Source: Bradyrhizobium sp. Gha
GTDB lineage: Bacteria; Pseudomonadota; Alphaproteobacteria; Rhizobiales; Xanthobacteraceae
Assembly (NCBI RefSeq): GCF_900113735.1
Contig: NZ_FOQM01000007.1
Span: 124,001 to 188,000, forward strand
DNA: 64,000 nt
Direction: 5' to 3'
A program made the translations under genes and the position numbers. Numbering within the stretch: the stretch's first letter is position 1; the number at the start of each line of letters is the position of its first letter. This document shows, piece by piece, positions 8,263-17,921 of the stretch. Below the pieces are notes generated by a model. The model did no database searches. It was not told where the DNA came from and saw only the letters and a list, made by a program, of their open reading frames with translations.

Positions 8263-9393
8263 TCAGGCGGCCGCGCCGAGCTGCGCGTAGCGCAGCACGT
8301 GGTAGGCGGGATCGCCGAACTGGATGTTGATCGCGGAAATCCGCTTGAAGTAGTGACCGACATTGAGCTCGTCGGTCATGCCCATGCCGCCGTGGATCTG
8401 CACGGCCTGATCGGCGACGAACTTGCCCGCATAGCCGATCTTTGACTTGGCGCCTGAGGCGAGCCGCGAGATACCCGCCTCGCCTGCGCCGAGGCTGAGA
8501 TTGAGATGCTGCATCAGGGACAGCGCCTCCTGATGCGCGATAAACATGTCGACCATCCGGTGTTGCAGCACCTGGAACGCGCCGATGGTCACGCCGAACT
8601 GCTTGCGCGTCTTGGAATAGTCCAGCGTTGCGTCGTTCAGCTCGCCGATCGCTCCGACCATCTCGGCGCAAAGCGCGCCGATCGCGCGGTCGCGGCAGGC
8701 TTCCAGCGCAGCGACGCCCTCGCCCTCCCCGCCAAGCAGCTCGCCGCGGACATTGTTCAGGCTGATCTCGGCGGCCCGGCGGCCGTCGATGGTCCTGAAG
8801 CTCTGGAGATGCAGATTGGCCGCGTGGCGGTCGACCACGAACAGGCTGACGCCGCTGCGGTCATGGCGATGTCCAGAGGTTCGGGCGGAGACGATCAGGC
8901 GGTTCGCCCAGGGCGCGCCGATCACCGCAGCTTTCTCGCCGCTGAGGACGTAGTCCTGCCCTTCGCGGCGAGCCGCAGTGGTGACATCAGCCGGATCGAA
9001 GCGCGATCCCTTCTCGGTCGTGGCCAACGCCCAGATGCTCGTTCCGTCGGCGATACCAGGGATCAGCACCTGCTTCTGCGCCTCCGATCCCAGCCGCTCG
9101 ATCAAGCCGCCGGCGAGCACGATCGTCTCGACGAACGGTTCGACCACGAGATGGCGGCCGAACTCGTGCATGATGATCATGGTCGACAGCTCGCCGCCGC
9201 CGAGGCCACCGACGCTCTCCGAGAACGGTGCAGCGAGCAGACCGAGCTCGGCAAACTCCTGCCATTGCTGGCGGCTCCAGCCCTCCTCGCTGGCGACGAT
9301 CTTGCGCCGCGCGTCGAAATCATAGCGATCGCGCAGCAGGCGCCGGACGCTGGACCGCAGCAATTCCTGCTCTTCCGTGAACTGGATGTCCAT
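8263..9393 (-). CDS. Acyl-CoA dehydrogenase family protein (probable non-canonical subunit)
   Basis: A 376-residue acyl-CoA dehydrogenase-fold protein. N-terminal helices (DIQFTEEQELLRSSVRRLL), the middle beta domain and the C-terminal IHGGMGMTDELNVGHYFKRI segment are present. The usual C-terminal catalytic-glutamate motif (GG-S/T-x-E-I-Q-R) is not there; the corresponding end reads INIQFGDPAYHVLRYAQ. It overlaps functionally with the next acyl-CoA dehydrogenase gene, 23 bases away, which does have that motif. This is the arrangement of heteromeric alpha2beta2 dehydrogenases described for actinobacterial steroid degradation, so this may be the partner subunit. AGGAGAGGATCGG precedes the ATG. 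Confidence 0.88.
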   Translation of the reverse strand: MDIQFTEEQELLRSSVRRLLRDRYDFDARRKIVASEEGWSRQQWQEFAELGLLAAPFSESVGGLGGGELSTMIIMHEFGRHLVVEPFVETIVLAGGLIERLGSEAQKQVLIPGIADGTSIWALATTEKGSRFDPADVTTAARREGQDYVLSGEKAAVIGAPWANRLIVSARTSGHRHDRSGVSLFVVDRHAANLHLQSFRTIDGRRAAEISLNNVRGELLGGEGEGVAALEACRDRAIGALCAEMVGAIGELNDATLDYSKTRKQFGVTIGAFQVLQHRMVDMFIAHQEALSLMQHLNLSLGAGEAGISRLASGAKSKIGYAGKFVADQAVQIHGGMGMTDELNVGHYFKRISAINIQFGDPAYHVLRYAQLGAAA

Positions 9394-9416
9394 CCGATCC
9401 TCTCCTGGCTTAGCCG

Positions 9417-10598
<1,182 letters not shown>

Positions 10599-10610
10599 TG
10601 GACTCCCCTC

Positions 10611-11348
10611 TTACCACTTCTCGCCGAACGGACGGATCTCGAGCTCGAACGTCCAGGCGCTCTTGGGCTGCTGATAGAGCTGCCAATACGACGTCGCCAC
10701 CGAGGCGGGTGGCATCAGAAAGTCCGGATTGTCCAATGCATTGGGGCCGAGCGCTTCGAGCCGGCGCTGCCGTACCCATTCAGTATCGACGCCCGAGTCG
10801 ATGATAAGATGGGCGACATGGATGTTCTTCGGCCCGAGTTCACGGGCCATCGCCTGCGCAACCGCTCGCAACCCGAACTTGGCGCTGGCAAAAGCGGCAT
10901 AGCCGGAACCGCCGCGCAAGCTCGCAGTCGCGCCCGTGAAGAAGATGTTGCCCTCACCACGCGGCAGCATCAGCCGCGCCGCCTCGCGTCCGGCAAGGAA
11001 GCCGGAATAGCAGGCCATTTCCCAGACCTTTCTGAACACGCGTTCAGTGGTCTCCAGGATCGGGAAATTGACGTTGGCACCGATGTTGAAGATGCAGACC
11101 TCAAGCGGAGCGTGCTTGTCCGCGTCGTTCAGGAAGGAGATGATCTCATCCTCCTTGCGCGCGTCGAGCGAGCGGGCGTGAATCTCGCCGCCGGCAGCTT
11201 CAATGTCCTTGACGAGCGGCGCGAGCTTGTCGCCGTTGCGACGGCCTGCAAACACCGTGAAGCCTTCAGCGGCGAATTTCTTGGCGATCTCGCCGCCAAT
11301 GAAGTCACCGGCGCCGATCACCGCAACCGTCCTGTTTCTCTTCTGCAT
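10611..11348 (-). CDS. Short-chain dehydrogenase/reductase with Phe in place of catalytic Tyr
   Basis: A 245-residue SDR protein. The Rossmann glycine motif is VIGAGDFIGGEIA (residues 10-22), followed by AGRR, a pattern common for NADP. The active-site region reads GYAAFASAKFGLRA: the YxxxK tetrad tyrosine position is phenylalanine (F153) while lysine K157 stays, although Y150 lies three residues earlier. I recall relatives with a similar FxxxK motif in this lineage but cannot verify it. It may be a degenerate or differently working reductase acting on a beta-hydroxy/ketoacyl intermediate. AGGAGAAGTCAC precedes the ATG. A 162-base gap separates it from the upstream isomerase gene. Confidence 0.85.
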   Translation of the reverse strand: MQKRNRTVAVIGAGDFIGGEIAKKFAAEGFTVFAGRRNGDKLAPLVKDIEAAGGEIHARSLDARKEDEIISFLNDADKHAPLEVCIFNIGANVNFPILETTERVFRKVWEMACYSGFLAGREAARLMLPRGEGNIFFTGATASLRGGSGYAAFASAKFGLRAVAQAMARELGPKNIHVAHLIIDSGVDTEWVRQRRLEALGPNALDNPDFLMPPASVATSYWQLYQQPKSAWTFELEIRPFGEKW

Positions 11349-11510
11349 GTGACTTCTCCTGCCTTTGAAGTTGAAGCGATCTCGCCCGGCCTCAATTTCG
11401 GAGCGATTCCGCCAGCTTGTGGGTTGTCGCAGTCTGATGCCAGTTCGCCGATGACACCTCCCGTTGACAGGCCCTTTACGGGCTCAGTTCTTTCTCGCGG
11501 CTACGCACCG

Positions 11511-12149
11511 TCAGGCGCTCTTTTGCTGTTGCGCGGCTGATTGCGCGAGGATTTCGCCCTCGACGTCGCGCAGGCTGTCCTTGCCAAAATAGATCTCGTT
11601 GCCGACGAAGAACGTTGGAGAACCGAAGGTGCCGCGGGCCACGGCGTTGCTGGTATTCTCGATCAGCTTTTTCTTGACGTCGTCCTGCTGAGCGCGCGCC
11701 GCGATGCGATCGATATCCAGCCCGGATGACAGGAACGCATCGCGAAACACCTGCGTGTCGTCCATCTTCTTGGGCTCGACCCACATGTGATGATATGCCG
11801 CGCGGAAATAGGGCTCGAACACCCCCTCGAATTCGGCCGCCACGGCGCCGCGCATGAGCGCGAGCGTATTCACGGGGAAGAACGGGTTCATCCTGAATTT
11901 AGTGATGTTGTGGCGCCGCAGGAAACGCTCGGTCTCGAGCGCATTGTATTCCGGCTTGTTCTTGATCCCCCGCAGCGACTCCGCCGGCGACATGTTCCCG
12001 GTCGCCTTGTAGACGCCGCCAAGCAGCACCGGCACGTAATCGAACTTGACTCCCGTTCGCCGCTCGATCGCGGGCAGCACGAGCTCGGCCAGGTAGGCGT
12101 TAGGGCTCCCGAAATCGAAATGAAACTCGACCTTGAGCGGAGCTGCCAT
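11511..12149 (-). CDS. 2-hydroxychromene-2-carboxylate isomerase family (DsbA/kappa-GST fold)
   Basis: A 212-residue thioredoxin-fold protein of the HCCA isomerase / kappa-class glutathione transferase group. The N-terminal EFHFDFGSPNAYLAE carries the expected serine (S15) in place of the DsbA cysteines, and GTFGSPTFFVGNEIYFGKD near 180-198 is the conserved cis-proline region. Such enzymes use glutathione to isomerise ring-cleavage products of naphthalene-type aromatics or other unsaturated acids. It is the first gene of the minus-strand operon, divergent from the HxlR regulator, and its promoter carries a palindromic operator. Confidence 0.88.
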   Translation of the reverse strand: MAAPLKVEFHFDFGSPNAYLAELVLPAIERRTGVKFDYVPVLLGGVYKATGNMSPAESLRGIKNKPEYNALETERFLRRHNITKFRMNPFFPVNTLALMRGAVAAEFEGVFEPYFRAAYHHMWVEPKKMDDTQVFRDAFLSSGLDIDRIAARAQQDDVKKKLIENTSNAVARGTFGSPTFFVGNEIYFGKDSLRDVEGEILAQSAAQQQKSA

Positions 12150-12208
12150 GGAAACGCCCTTCCCTTTAAAGGCGGCGATTGCCGCTCGCCCGATTTATCG
12201 TGCGACGA

Positions 12209-12237
12209 GTCCTAAAGTTCTATTTTAGAACTGTCAA
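12209..12237 (-). promoter_or_regulatory. Sigma70-type promoter of the catabolic operon
   Basis: Reading the minus strand, TTGACA (12237-12232) is followed after exactly 17 bases by TAGGAC (12214-12209). This puts the start of transcription near 12202, about 53 bases before the first start codon at 12149. The 17-base spacer contains almost the whole of the perfect operator palindrome. Confidence 0.65.
12216..12232. promoter_or_regulatory. Operator-like palindrome 1 (probable HxlR site)
   Basis: AGTTCTATTTTAGAACT is a perfect 7-base inverted repeat with a 3-base centre. It fills the spacer between the -35 and -10 of the operon promoter, where a bound dimer would block RNA polymerase. A near-identical copy lies 87 bases away in the opposing promoter. 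Confidence 0.65.
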
Positions 12238-12289
12238 TATGATAATCATCATTCAATCGCATCGGGCCTGCTGGGAATGCGGCATCCTA

Positions 12290-12318
12290 TTGAAATTTAG
12301 TGAGTTCTGTTTTAGAAT
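12290..12318 (+). promoter_or_regulatory. Sigma70-type promoter of the HxlR regulator gene
   Basis: TTGAAA (12290-12295) and TAGAAT (12313-12318) are separated by 17 bases. Transcription would start near 12325, giving a leader of about 30 bases before the ATG at 12355. The -10 hexamer lies inside the second palindrome copy, suggesting autoregulation. Confidence 0.6.
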
Positions 12319-12319
12319 T
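12303..12319. promoter_or_regulatory. Operator-like palindrome 2 (probable HxlR site)
   Basis: AGTTCTGTTTTAGAATT matches the first palindrome at 15 of 17 positions and keeps the dyad with two imperfect pairs. It overlaps the -10 of the regulator promoter. A weaker match here than at the operon promoter would fit a repressor that controls itself less tightly than its target. Confidence 0.6.
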
Positions 12320-12354
12320 TATTTTCGGAAGCCGTAGATTCGTTGGAGTCGCTG

Positions 12355-12846
12355 ATGAAATGGGATGCCCTCGAAGAGGAGCCGTGCTCGCTGGCGCGCA
12401 CTGTGGCGGTCATCGGCGACCGCTGGAGCCTGCTTATCCTGCGCCAATGCTTTCTTCGGGTCCGCAGATTTGACGAATTCCAGTCATCACTGGGCGTGAC
12501 CAGACACCTGCTCGCCGACCGGCTTAAGAAGCTCGTTCGCTTCGGCGTGCTCCGCAAATCGCCCTATCAGGAAGCGCCGAAGCGCTACGAATATATCCTG
12601 ACGCAGAGGGGTCTCGACCTATATCCGATCATCATGTCAATCGTGCACTGGGGCAACGTCCATATGGTCGATTCGCGTGGGCGTCCGTTGCTGCACGAAC
12701 ACAAGAGCTGCCACAAAATGTTCGACCCAGTCATGATCTGCTCAGAATGTGGCGAGCCACTGACGGCGAAGGCAGTCCGCGTGCATCAAGGTCCCGGAGC
12801 GCGACAATCGTCCCCGATGCACGCGAAGGATCCGGAAAAGCATTGA
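12355..12846 (+). CDS. HxlR-family transcriptional regulator
   Basis: A 163-residue winged-helix regulator. The family signature runs through residues about 8-95: CSLARTVAVIGDRWSLLILR, then the recognition helix region GVTRHLLADRLKKLVRFGVL and the wing PKRYEYILTQRG. A C-terminal CSECGEPL with a preceding CHKMFD may bind metal or form disulphides, as in several HxlR relatives. The ATG at 12355 was chosen over an in-frame TTG at 12343 because GGAG sits six bases before it. It is divergent from the catabolic operon and most likely represses both that operon and itself through the two palindromes. Confidence 0.92.
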   Translation: MKWDALEEEPCSLARTVAVIGDRWSLLILRQCFLRVRRFDEFQSSLGVTRHLLADRLKKLVRFGVLRKSPYQEAPKRYEYILTQRGLDLYPIIMSIVHWGNVHMVDSRGRPLLHEHKSCHKMFDPVMICSECGEPLTAKAVRVHQGPGARQSSPMHAKDPEKH

Positions 12847-13122
12847 CGCATCTCGCAAGAGCAAGGCTGGTCGTGTGCCGAGCCACGGTATCTGGCATAT
12901 GCTTCGCGAGTCAGACGAGCCAGCGTCCAGGCGATCGAAACGTCCGAGAGTTCGAAACCGCATTTCTTGCCCATCGCGACAAGTTTGTCGTTGAAACATA
13001 GACTCACATTGAACGCCCAGCAATGTAAGCTCGCTTTAAAGAGCGAGCTCCGGGAAATGTCGCAAGGGCAATATAGACGCGAAGCAGTCACATCGGACAA
13101 CGTTTCTCCTGCGAGCCCGCAG

Positions 13123-13878
13123 ATGATCAGCCGACGCGCGGCTCTGGCCGCTTTCGCAGCACTGCTGTCCCCAGTCCCCGCACGCGGCGCGCCGGCCGAG
13201 CAGTTCGAGGTCACAAGCGGCCAGGACAGCTTGCTGGTGTCGCGCTATGCAGCGACCGCCGAGGGAAAGCGTCCCGCCGTGATCGCGCTGCACGGCGCCC
13301 GCGGCATCGAGATCAGGCCCCGCGCCTATGAGCGATATGCAGATGCACTGACGGCAAAGGGCATCGATACCTATTTTCTCCGCTACATGACGGCGGACGA
13401 CATGGCCGCATTGACGTCCACCTCGCATAAGATCCGCGAAGCCTATGAGACGACGCGGTACGACGGATGGGCCGATACGGTCGCTGCGACAGTGACGACC
13501 GTCCTCGGTCGGTCCGATTGTTCGGGGCGCGTCGGCCTGCTCGGCTTTTCGCTGGGCAGCTACGTCGCCGCCGCGGCCGCCGCGCGCGACACGCGCACCG
13601 CCGCACTCGCCGTGCTGTATGGCGGGATGCCCAAGGCCATGGCCGCCAAGGTCAAGCACTTGCCGCCGCTGATCGCGCTGCACGGCGAAGCCGACAAGAA
13701 CGTCCCGATCGAGCAAGGTCGGCAGCTGGTCGCGATCGGCAAGTCCGTCGGCGCCGAGACCGAATTCGTACCCTACCCCGGCAAGGCCCACGGCTTTGAC
13801 TTCTCCGAGACCGATCCGATGGCTCAGGATGCGATCGGTCGTGTCACGCGGTTCTTCCAGGCCAAACTCGCTGCCTGA
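13123..13878 (+). CDS. Dienelactone hydrolase-family alpha/beta hydrolase, probably Tat-exported
   Basis: About 251 residues from the ATG at 13123. The N-terminus ISRRAALAAFAALLSPVPARG is a short twin-arginine-type signal ending before APAEQF. The nucleophile motif is GFSLGS, with serine rather than the cysteine of classic dienelactone hydrolases; the acid is in GEADKNVP and the histidine in GKAHGFDF. Function is thus a secreted esterase-like hydrolase of unknown substrate. The frame is open upstream to 12967 and an ATG at 13057 is an alternative start; the Tat-like signal favours 13123, but no strong ribosome site marks either. Confidence 0.8.
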   Translation: MISRRAALAAFAALLSPVPARGAPAEQFEVTSGQDSLLVSRYAATAEGKRPAVIALHGARGIEIRPRAYERYADALTAKGIDTYFLRYMTADDMAALTSTSHKIREAYETTRYDGWADTVAATVTTVLGRSDCSGRVGLLGFSLGSYVAAAAAARDTRTAALAVLYGGMPKAMAAKVKHLPPLIALHGEADKNVPIEQGRQLVAIGKSVGAETEFVPYPGKAHGFDFSETDPMAQDAIGRVTRFFQAKLAA

Positions 13879-13888
13879 ATCGATCGGC

Positions 13889-14608
13889 TCAAGCCGGCTT
13901 CTGCCACTCCATGATGTGGAAATACGGCACGCGGCGATGACTGGCGATCCTCGCGGGATCGCCTGCCGTGGGCTGTGGTTCAACGAACAGGCGCAACTGG
14001 AGGCCCTGATCGAGCAGCAGGGTCATATAGGTGCTGAGTGGACGGTGCCAGTTCTGGACACGGATGCCGCTCCAGCTGACCCAGATCGGCCGCTCGTCCA
14101 TGTAGTGATCGATCGAAAAACGTGCGACGCCTTCGCCGTCGCGCGTCCAGCCGTCGGGCTGGCCTGCGGTGTTGAAGCTCGTCAGGTTGACGATCAGCAA
14201 TGTGCCGCCAGGCCGCAGCGCCGCCGCCATCTTCGCGATCGCAGCCGCGAGGTCGGGCATGTCGATCAGGCTGAGATAGCTGACGACGAGATCGAAATTC
14301 CCATCGACCTCCATCGTCTCGGCACGGCCGAGCCGGTAATCGCCATCGGGGTCGAGCTCTTTGGCGCGCGCGAGCAGCGCATCGGTCGGATCGATACCGG
14401 TGGTGCGGATGCCTGCGCGCTGCATGATCCGGCAAAAGCGGCCCTCGCCGCAGCCGACGTCCAACGCACGGCGGAAGCCGCGTCCTTCGATGCGCGCCCG
14501 CATCGGCGCATCAAGCACGCACCGGCGGCCATAGTCACCATCCTCACCCTGCTCGACGATCCAGGCGGCCGCAGAGGCGCTCCAGCCGTCGCCGACATCC
14601 TCGCTCAT
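13889..14608 (-). CDS. Class I SAM-dependent methyltransferase
   Basis: A 239-residue methyltransferase of the UbiE/type-11 kind. Motif I is ALDVGCGEGRFCRIMQRAG (about 47-65), followed by the acidic strand end TTGIDPTDALLARA, and the post-motif region FDLVVSYLSLIDMPDL and LRPGGTLLIVN. The C-terminal third (DHYMDERPIWVSWSGI, then FHIMEWQKP) resembles small-molecule methyltransferases. The start at 14608 is preceded by GAGGGTGG; the longer frame to 14737 adds a Cys/Ser-rich segment unlike the family. It converges with the hydrolase gene, with 10 bases between stops. The substrate is unknown. Confidence 0.88.
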   Translation of the reverse strand: MSEDVGDGWSASAAAWIVEQGEDGDYGRRCVLDAPMRARIEGRGFRRALDVGCGEGRFCRIMQRAGIRTTGIDPTDALLARAKELDPDGDYRLGRAETMEVDGNFDLVVSYLSLIDMPDLAAAIAKMAAALRPGGTLLIVNLTSFNTAGQPDGWTRDGEGVARFSIDHYMDERPIWVSWSGIRVQNWHRPLSTYMTLLLDQGLQLRLFVEPQPTAGDPARIASHRRVPYFHIMEWQKPA

Positions 14609-14768
14609 TGCACCACCCTCGGGAAAGGAGTTGGCCGCTCGCATCGCGGGACGGCTACTGACCACAGATTGGATCAGAGTACAACATGAGGTAGCAGCGC
14701 TGCTGCCGCAACAGAATCTGCGGCGTGCCGGCGGCACGAGGCCGCCGGACTTTGGACATCGAGCGGGC

Positions 14769-16463
14769 TCAGGCCGCGCGCACGGTCCGCAGGAATTTGC
14801 CGACTTCGTCCTTCAGCCGGGTGCTGTCGGTCGCCAGCATCTTCGCGGTCGAGAGCACCTGCGAGGACGCCGAGCCGGTCTCGGCCGCGCCGCGCTGGAC
14901 GTCCGTGATGTTGGTCGAGACCTGCTGGGTGCCGTGCGCGGCCTGCTGCACGTTGCGCGAGATTTCCTGGGTTGCGGCGCCCTGCTCCTCGACGGCTGCG
15001 GCAATGGTCGAGGACACCTCCGACAGCCGCTCGATGGTGGCGGAGATGTCGCGGATCGCCGTCACCGATTCCTGGGTGGCGTTCTGGATGCCGGAGATCT
15101 GCTGGCTGATCTCGCCGGTCGCTTTCGCGGTCTGCTCGGCCAGCGTCTTCACCTCGGAGGCGACGACGGCAAAACCGCGGCCGGCCTCACCGGCGCGCGC
15201 CGCCTCGATGGTGGCATTCAGAGCGAGCAGATTGGTTTGGCCCGCAATGGTGTTGATCAGCTCGACAACGTCGCCGATCCGCGTCGCCGCGATCGAGAGC
15301 TCGCTGACGCGGTCGGTGGTGGCGCGGGCCTGGTTGACGGCTTCGCTCGCCATCCGCGCGGATTCCTGCACCTGCCGGCTGATCTCGTTGACCGAAGACG
15401 ACAATTCCTCCGTGGCGGTCGCAACCGACTGGACGTTGCTGGTGGCCTCGCCCGAGGCGACCACGACGACGGAGGTCAGCTCCTGGGCGCGGTGCGCGGT
15501 GCTGGCCAGCGTTGAGGACGACGCCTCGAGCTCGGTGGAGGCAGATCCGACAGTATCGATGATCTCGCCGACCGCGCGCTCGAAGCCATCGGCGAGGTTG
15601 ACCATGTCGCGGCGGCGCTGCTCGGCGGCCTGCCTCTCGGCTTCCACCTGCGCGGCCTTGAGCCGCTCGACCTCGATCGCGTTGGTCTTGAACACCTCGA
15701 CCGTCTTGGCCATCTCGCCGATCTCGTCGCGGCGGTCTTTCTCGGGCACTTCGGTCTTCAGATCATTGCGCGCCAGGCCCTCCATCGCGAGCTTGAGCCG
15801 GGCGATCGGCCGGGACATCGCCACGAGACCGATGAAGAGCGCGATTGCGATGCCGATGATCAGGCCGCCGGCGCTGACGCTCAATACGGTCCAGATCGCG
15901 GATTTGGCCTCGCCCTCGATGGCTTCCTTGCGCTGGGTCACGGCTTTGGCCGTGTGCGTGAACTTGGCAACGCGTTCAAGGGCCGCATCGATCAGCGGGT
16001 CACACTCCTTGTGAGCACGATCAGCCGCCTTGACATTGTCGTCCGGGGTACGCGCGGCCGCGCCGGCCTGGAGCACCGGATCGCAGCCCGCAAAGACGGC
16101 CTTCAACTGCTCGCCGACGCTCCTCGTTTCGGCCGCGCGCGCCGGCTCGTCCTGCTCCGCAGCGGTCAGATATTGGCCGATTTCATCGCGGTTCTGGTCC
16201 GCGATTCTGAGGCGATTGGCGTTGCCAGCCTCGGTCGTCTCGGTGAACACGGCATAGAGCGCGGCGTGATAGGTCTCGATACGGCGCTGGGCGCGTATGA
16301 GGTTGAGGGAAGCAGACTGCATCGCTGTGACTTCGCTGAAGCCGTCGACCGTCGCCGACAGCTCGCGAATGGCAAAGGCGGCAACCGCAAGCAGGGAAAT
16401 GCCCATCACCGTCACGATCAGCCCAACTTTCAATACGATCTTCAAGTTATTCAAAATGCTCAT
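14769..16463 (-). CDS. Methyl-accepting chemotaxis protein
   Basis: A 564-residue transmembrane chemoreceptor. TM1 is about residues 8-30, a periplasmic helical sensor of roughly 155 residues follows, TM2 is about 190-215, then a HAMP domain ([20 protein letters not shown]) and the long coiled-coil signalling domain. The hairpin tip has the invariant [20 protein letters not shown] block that contacts CheA and CheW. No C-terminal NWETF-like receptor-methylase tether is present; the protein ends RTVRAA. The start at 16463 (MSILNNLK) puts TM1 right at the N-terminus; a longer frame to 16589 adds an unlikely leader. It stands alone without che genes nearby. Confidence 0.93.
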   Translation of the reverse strand: MSILNNLKIVLKVGLIVTVMGISLLAVAAFAIRELSATVDGFSEVTAMQSASLNLIRAQRRIETYHAALYAVFTETTEAGNANRLRIADQNRDEIGQYLTAAEQDEPARAAETRSVGEQLKAVFAGCDPVLQAGAAARTPDDNVKAADRAHKECDPLIDAALERVAKFTHTAKAVTQRKEAIEGEAKSAIWTVLSVSAGGLIIGIAIALFIGLVAMSRPIARLKLAMEGLARNDLKTEVPEKDRRDEIGEMAKTVEVFKTNAIEVERLKAAQVEAERQAAEQRRRDMVNLADGFERAVGEIIDTVGSASTELEASSSTLASTAHRAQELTSVVVVASGEATSNVQSVATATEELSSSVNEISRQVQESARMASEAVNQARATTDRVSELSIAATRIGDVVELINTIAGQTNLLALNATIEAARAGEAGRGFAVVASEVKTLAEQTAKATGEISQQISGIQNATQESVTAIRDISATIERLSEVSSTIAAAVEEQGAATQEISRNVQQAAHGTQQVSTNITDVQRGAAETGSASSQVLSTAKMLATDSTRLKDEVGKFLRTVRAA

Positions 16464-16664
16464 CGCAGCCGCCTTCAAACGCTTGGTTCCAGCAGTGGAA
16501 CTCCCACTGCCCGCATTGGAACCGAAGAAAATTAACATTTGATAGAAAATGTCGTGAATGCCATTAGGGGAAAATACCCAGTCAGGCACGTCAGTAAGGC
16601 TGGCGTAAGCTTGAGCCTACTTACAAGGCGTTCTGCGATCCGCAAACGGCCATTCGCGCCCGCA

Positions 16665-16832
16665 CTAGCGATCCCGGGAGACCTCGTGGCCGTCATCGGT
16701 CCGGGCTTGAGCGCGCACCAGATCCTCGACGAAGGCGATCACCCGCGCCCGCTTCTCCGGCGGGAGTGACAGAAAGGCGCGCACGAGCCGCAGGCCCTGC
16801 GCTTCGTTTGACGGGTCGGCCGTGGAGTCCAT
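16665..16832 (-). CDS. Small helical protein of unknown function
   Basis: A 55-residue frame beginning MDSTADPSNEAQGLRLVRAF with a continuous amphipathic helix (LVRAFLSLPPEKRARVIAFV). It resembles the tail LVRAF-x-PEKR-x-x-V seen after helix-turn-helix domains in rhizobial regulators, so it may be a free-standing dimerisation piece. No good ribosome site is visible. It is divergent from the 16940 gene. Confidence 0.45.
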   Translation of the reverse strand: MDSTADPSNEAQGLRLVRAFLSLPPEKRARVIAFVEDLVRAQARTDDGHEVSRDR

Positions 16833-16939
16833 CGGTCCAATGTCAGACGTCCGGGAAAAATATGCAACCCCCCTGGCTCGCACCGTGCTTGATTCGCGGC
16901 CTCGGCTTTGGTGGAATAGCGCCAACAGGGTGGTGGATC

Positions 16940-17317
16940 ATGAAGTGGATCAGGGAGCGCGACGCACTGATCGCGCAAACACTGGCCTTCGTGCAATCGG
17001 TGTCCGGCAAGAAGGACGATCTCCGTCAGCGGAATAACGCTCCGGCTACGCCGGTCCTGGCGGCGAAGTTCGTCTCCGCCGAGCCGGCGACCGCCGCGGT
17101 CGAGCCGCAGGAGGCCGAAGCGGCGCCGCAGCCCTTTCCTGTACCTCCGCCCCGGCGCGGCGACGATTTCCGCAGCGAGATGCAGGCACGTATCGCCAGC
17201 TTCAGACAGCATCAGGAGCGCTTCGAGCGCGAGCGTGAGGAATATTGTGCGGCGACCCTAAGCAGGCTCCGCGCCGCGATCAGTGACCCTTCCCTCCGTC
17301 CGGAAGCCGACAAGTGA
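16940..17317 (+). CDS. Conserved hypothetical protein (Bradyrhizobium-type)
   Basis: A 125-residue protein starting MKWIRERDALIAQTLAFVQS, an N-terminal helix that I recall from many Bradyrhizobium hypothetical proteins. A proline/alanine-rich linker (about 45-80) is followed by a charged helix (DDFRSEMQARIASFRQHQER). No signal peptide, catalytic motif or metal site is evident. The start was set at 16940, where AGGGTGG lies upstream; the longer frame to 16766 reads through unlikely sequence. The role is unknown. Confidence 0.65.
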   Translation: MKWIRERDALIAQTLAFVQSVSGKKDDLRQRNNAPATPVLAAKFVSAEPATAAVEPQEAEAAPQPFPVPPPRRGDDFRSEMQARIASFRQHQERFEREREEYCAATLSRLRAAISDPSLRPEADK

Positions 17318-17666
17318 GGCTGCCGCCTCGCGGCCCCAAAGACCTTGGAGCCGACACCTTCGTGCCAAGACCTTACAGCCAAGACCAAACCAGCCAGAGA
17401 TTAGCCGCGCAGGCGCTGAATAGTCCCAGCGTCAGTGGCAGGAGCATGTGCCCGCAGCAGGTTTTCAGGTCGGTCGTCATGGCCGGAAACATCCGCTGAT
17501 TCCGCCAAATGAGTCCCTAAGTTTCTTTTTCTTGGGATTCAGGACTCGTTAAGGACTCAGGGCCCGGCTGAAACTGAACCGCATCACCGGCCTCATCACG
17601 GCCCCGTGATCGAACCGGAACCGCTCGACCGGTGAAGCCGTTAACGCGCTTTCCGGAGCAGAAAGC
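17318..17666. other. Intergenic region with one possible tiny membrane-protein frame
   Basis: About 350 bases between two small hypothetical genes. The only candidate content is the 35-residue minus-strand frame at 17373-17480, listed separately. The 60 bases before 17667 would contain the promoter of the next gene, but no clear hexamers were identified. Confidence 0.45.
17373..17480 (-). CDS. Possible 35-residue membrane peptide
   Basis: A short frame beginning MTTDLKTCCGHMLLPLTLGL and ending in LWLVWSWL before TAA. Apart from a hydrophilic first six residues, the peptide is one hydrophobic helix long enough to cross the membrane, with three cysteines. No strong ribosome site lies upstream, so translation is unproven. 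Confidence 0.3.
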   Translation of the reverse strand: MTTDLKTCCGHMLLPLTLGLFSACAANLWLVWSWL

Positions 17667-17921
17667 ATGCCCTACGCCCTGTTCTGCAACGACAGCCAGA
17701 TCAGCAAAGCTTATCCGGATGAAGCCGACGTCTGGAAGCTCGCGCAACGGAGCGGCCTGGTCGTGGACATCGGCACCGACGATGAGCGGCCCGGTCCGCG
17801 AAGGGTGCTCGACAACGACTACGAGATCAAATCCTGCCGGGCCGCCCAAGGCGAGGACCCCGCCCAGAACAAGGCGGACGCCGACCGGGAATCCGGGATG
17901 GAGCTTCTGCTCAATTCGTAA
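17667..17921 (+). CDS. Conserved hypothetical protein (Bradyrhizobium-type)
   Basis: An 84-residue protein starting MPYALFCNDSQISKAYPDEA, which I recall as a common small rhizobial protein (MPYALFCxDxxxSKAYP). It has no signal peptide or membrane segment and looks soluble and cytoplasmic, with an acidic C-terminal half. GGAGCAGAAAGC precedes the ATG. Its last 11 bases overlap the end of the convergent 17911 gene. No function is known to me. Confidence 0.75.
   Translation: MPYALFCNDSQISKAYPDEADVWKLAQRSGLVVDIGTDDERPGPRRVLDNDYEIKSCRAAQGEDPAQNKADADRESGMELLLNS

Noticed and set aside
6976..8445. A 489-codon plus-strand frame antisense to the thiolase gene
   Set aside because: The thiolase has all active-site motifs; the antisense translation is His/Asp/Ala-rich filler.
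12786..13214. Minus-strand frame with a segment NDKLVAMGKKCGFELSD resembling a Nif11-type leader
   Set aside because: Most of the frame is antisense to the hydrolase signal region, there is no ribosome site before the interesting segment, and the match to Nif11 is too short to support.
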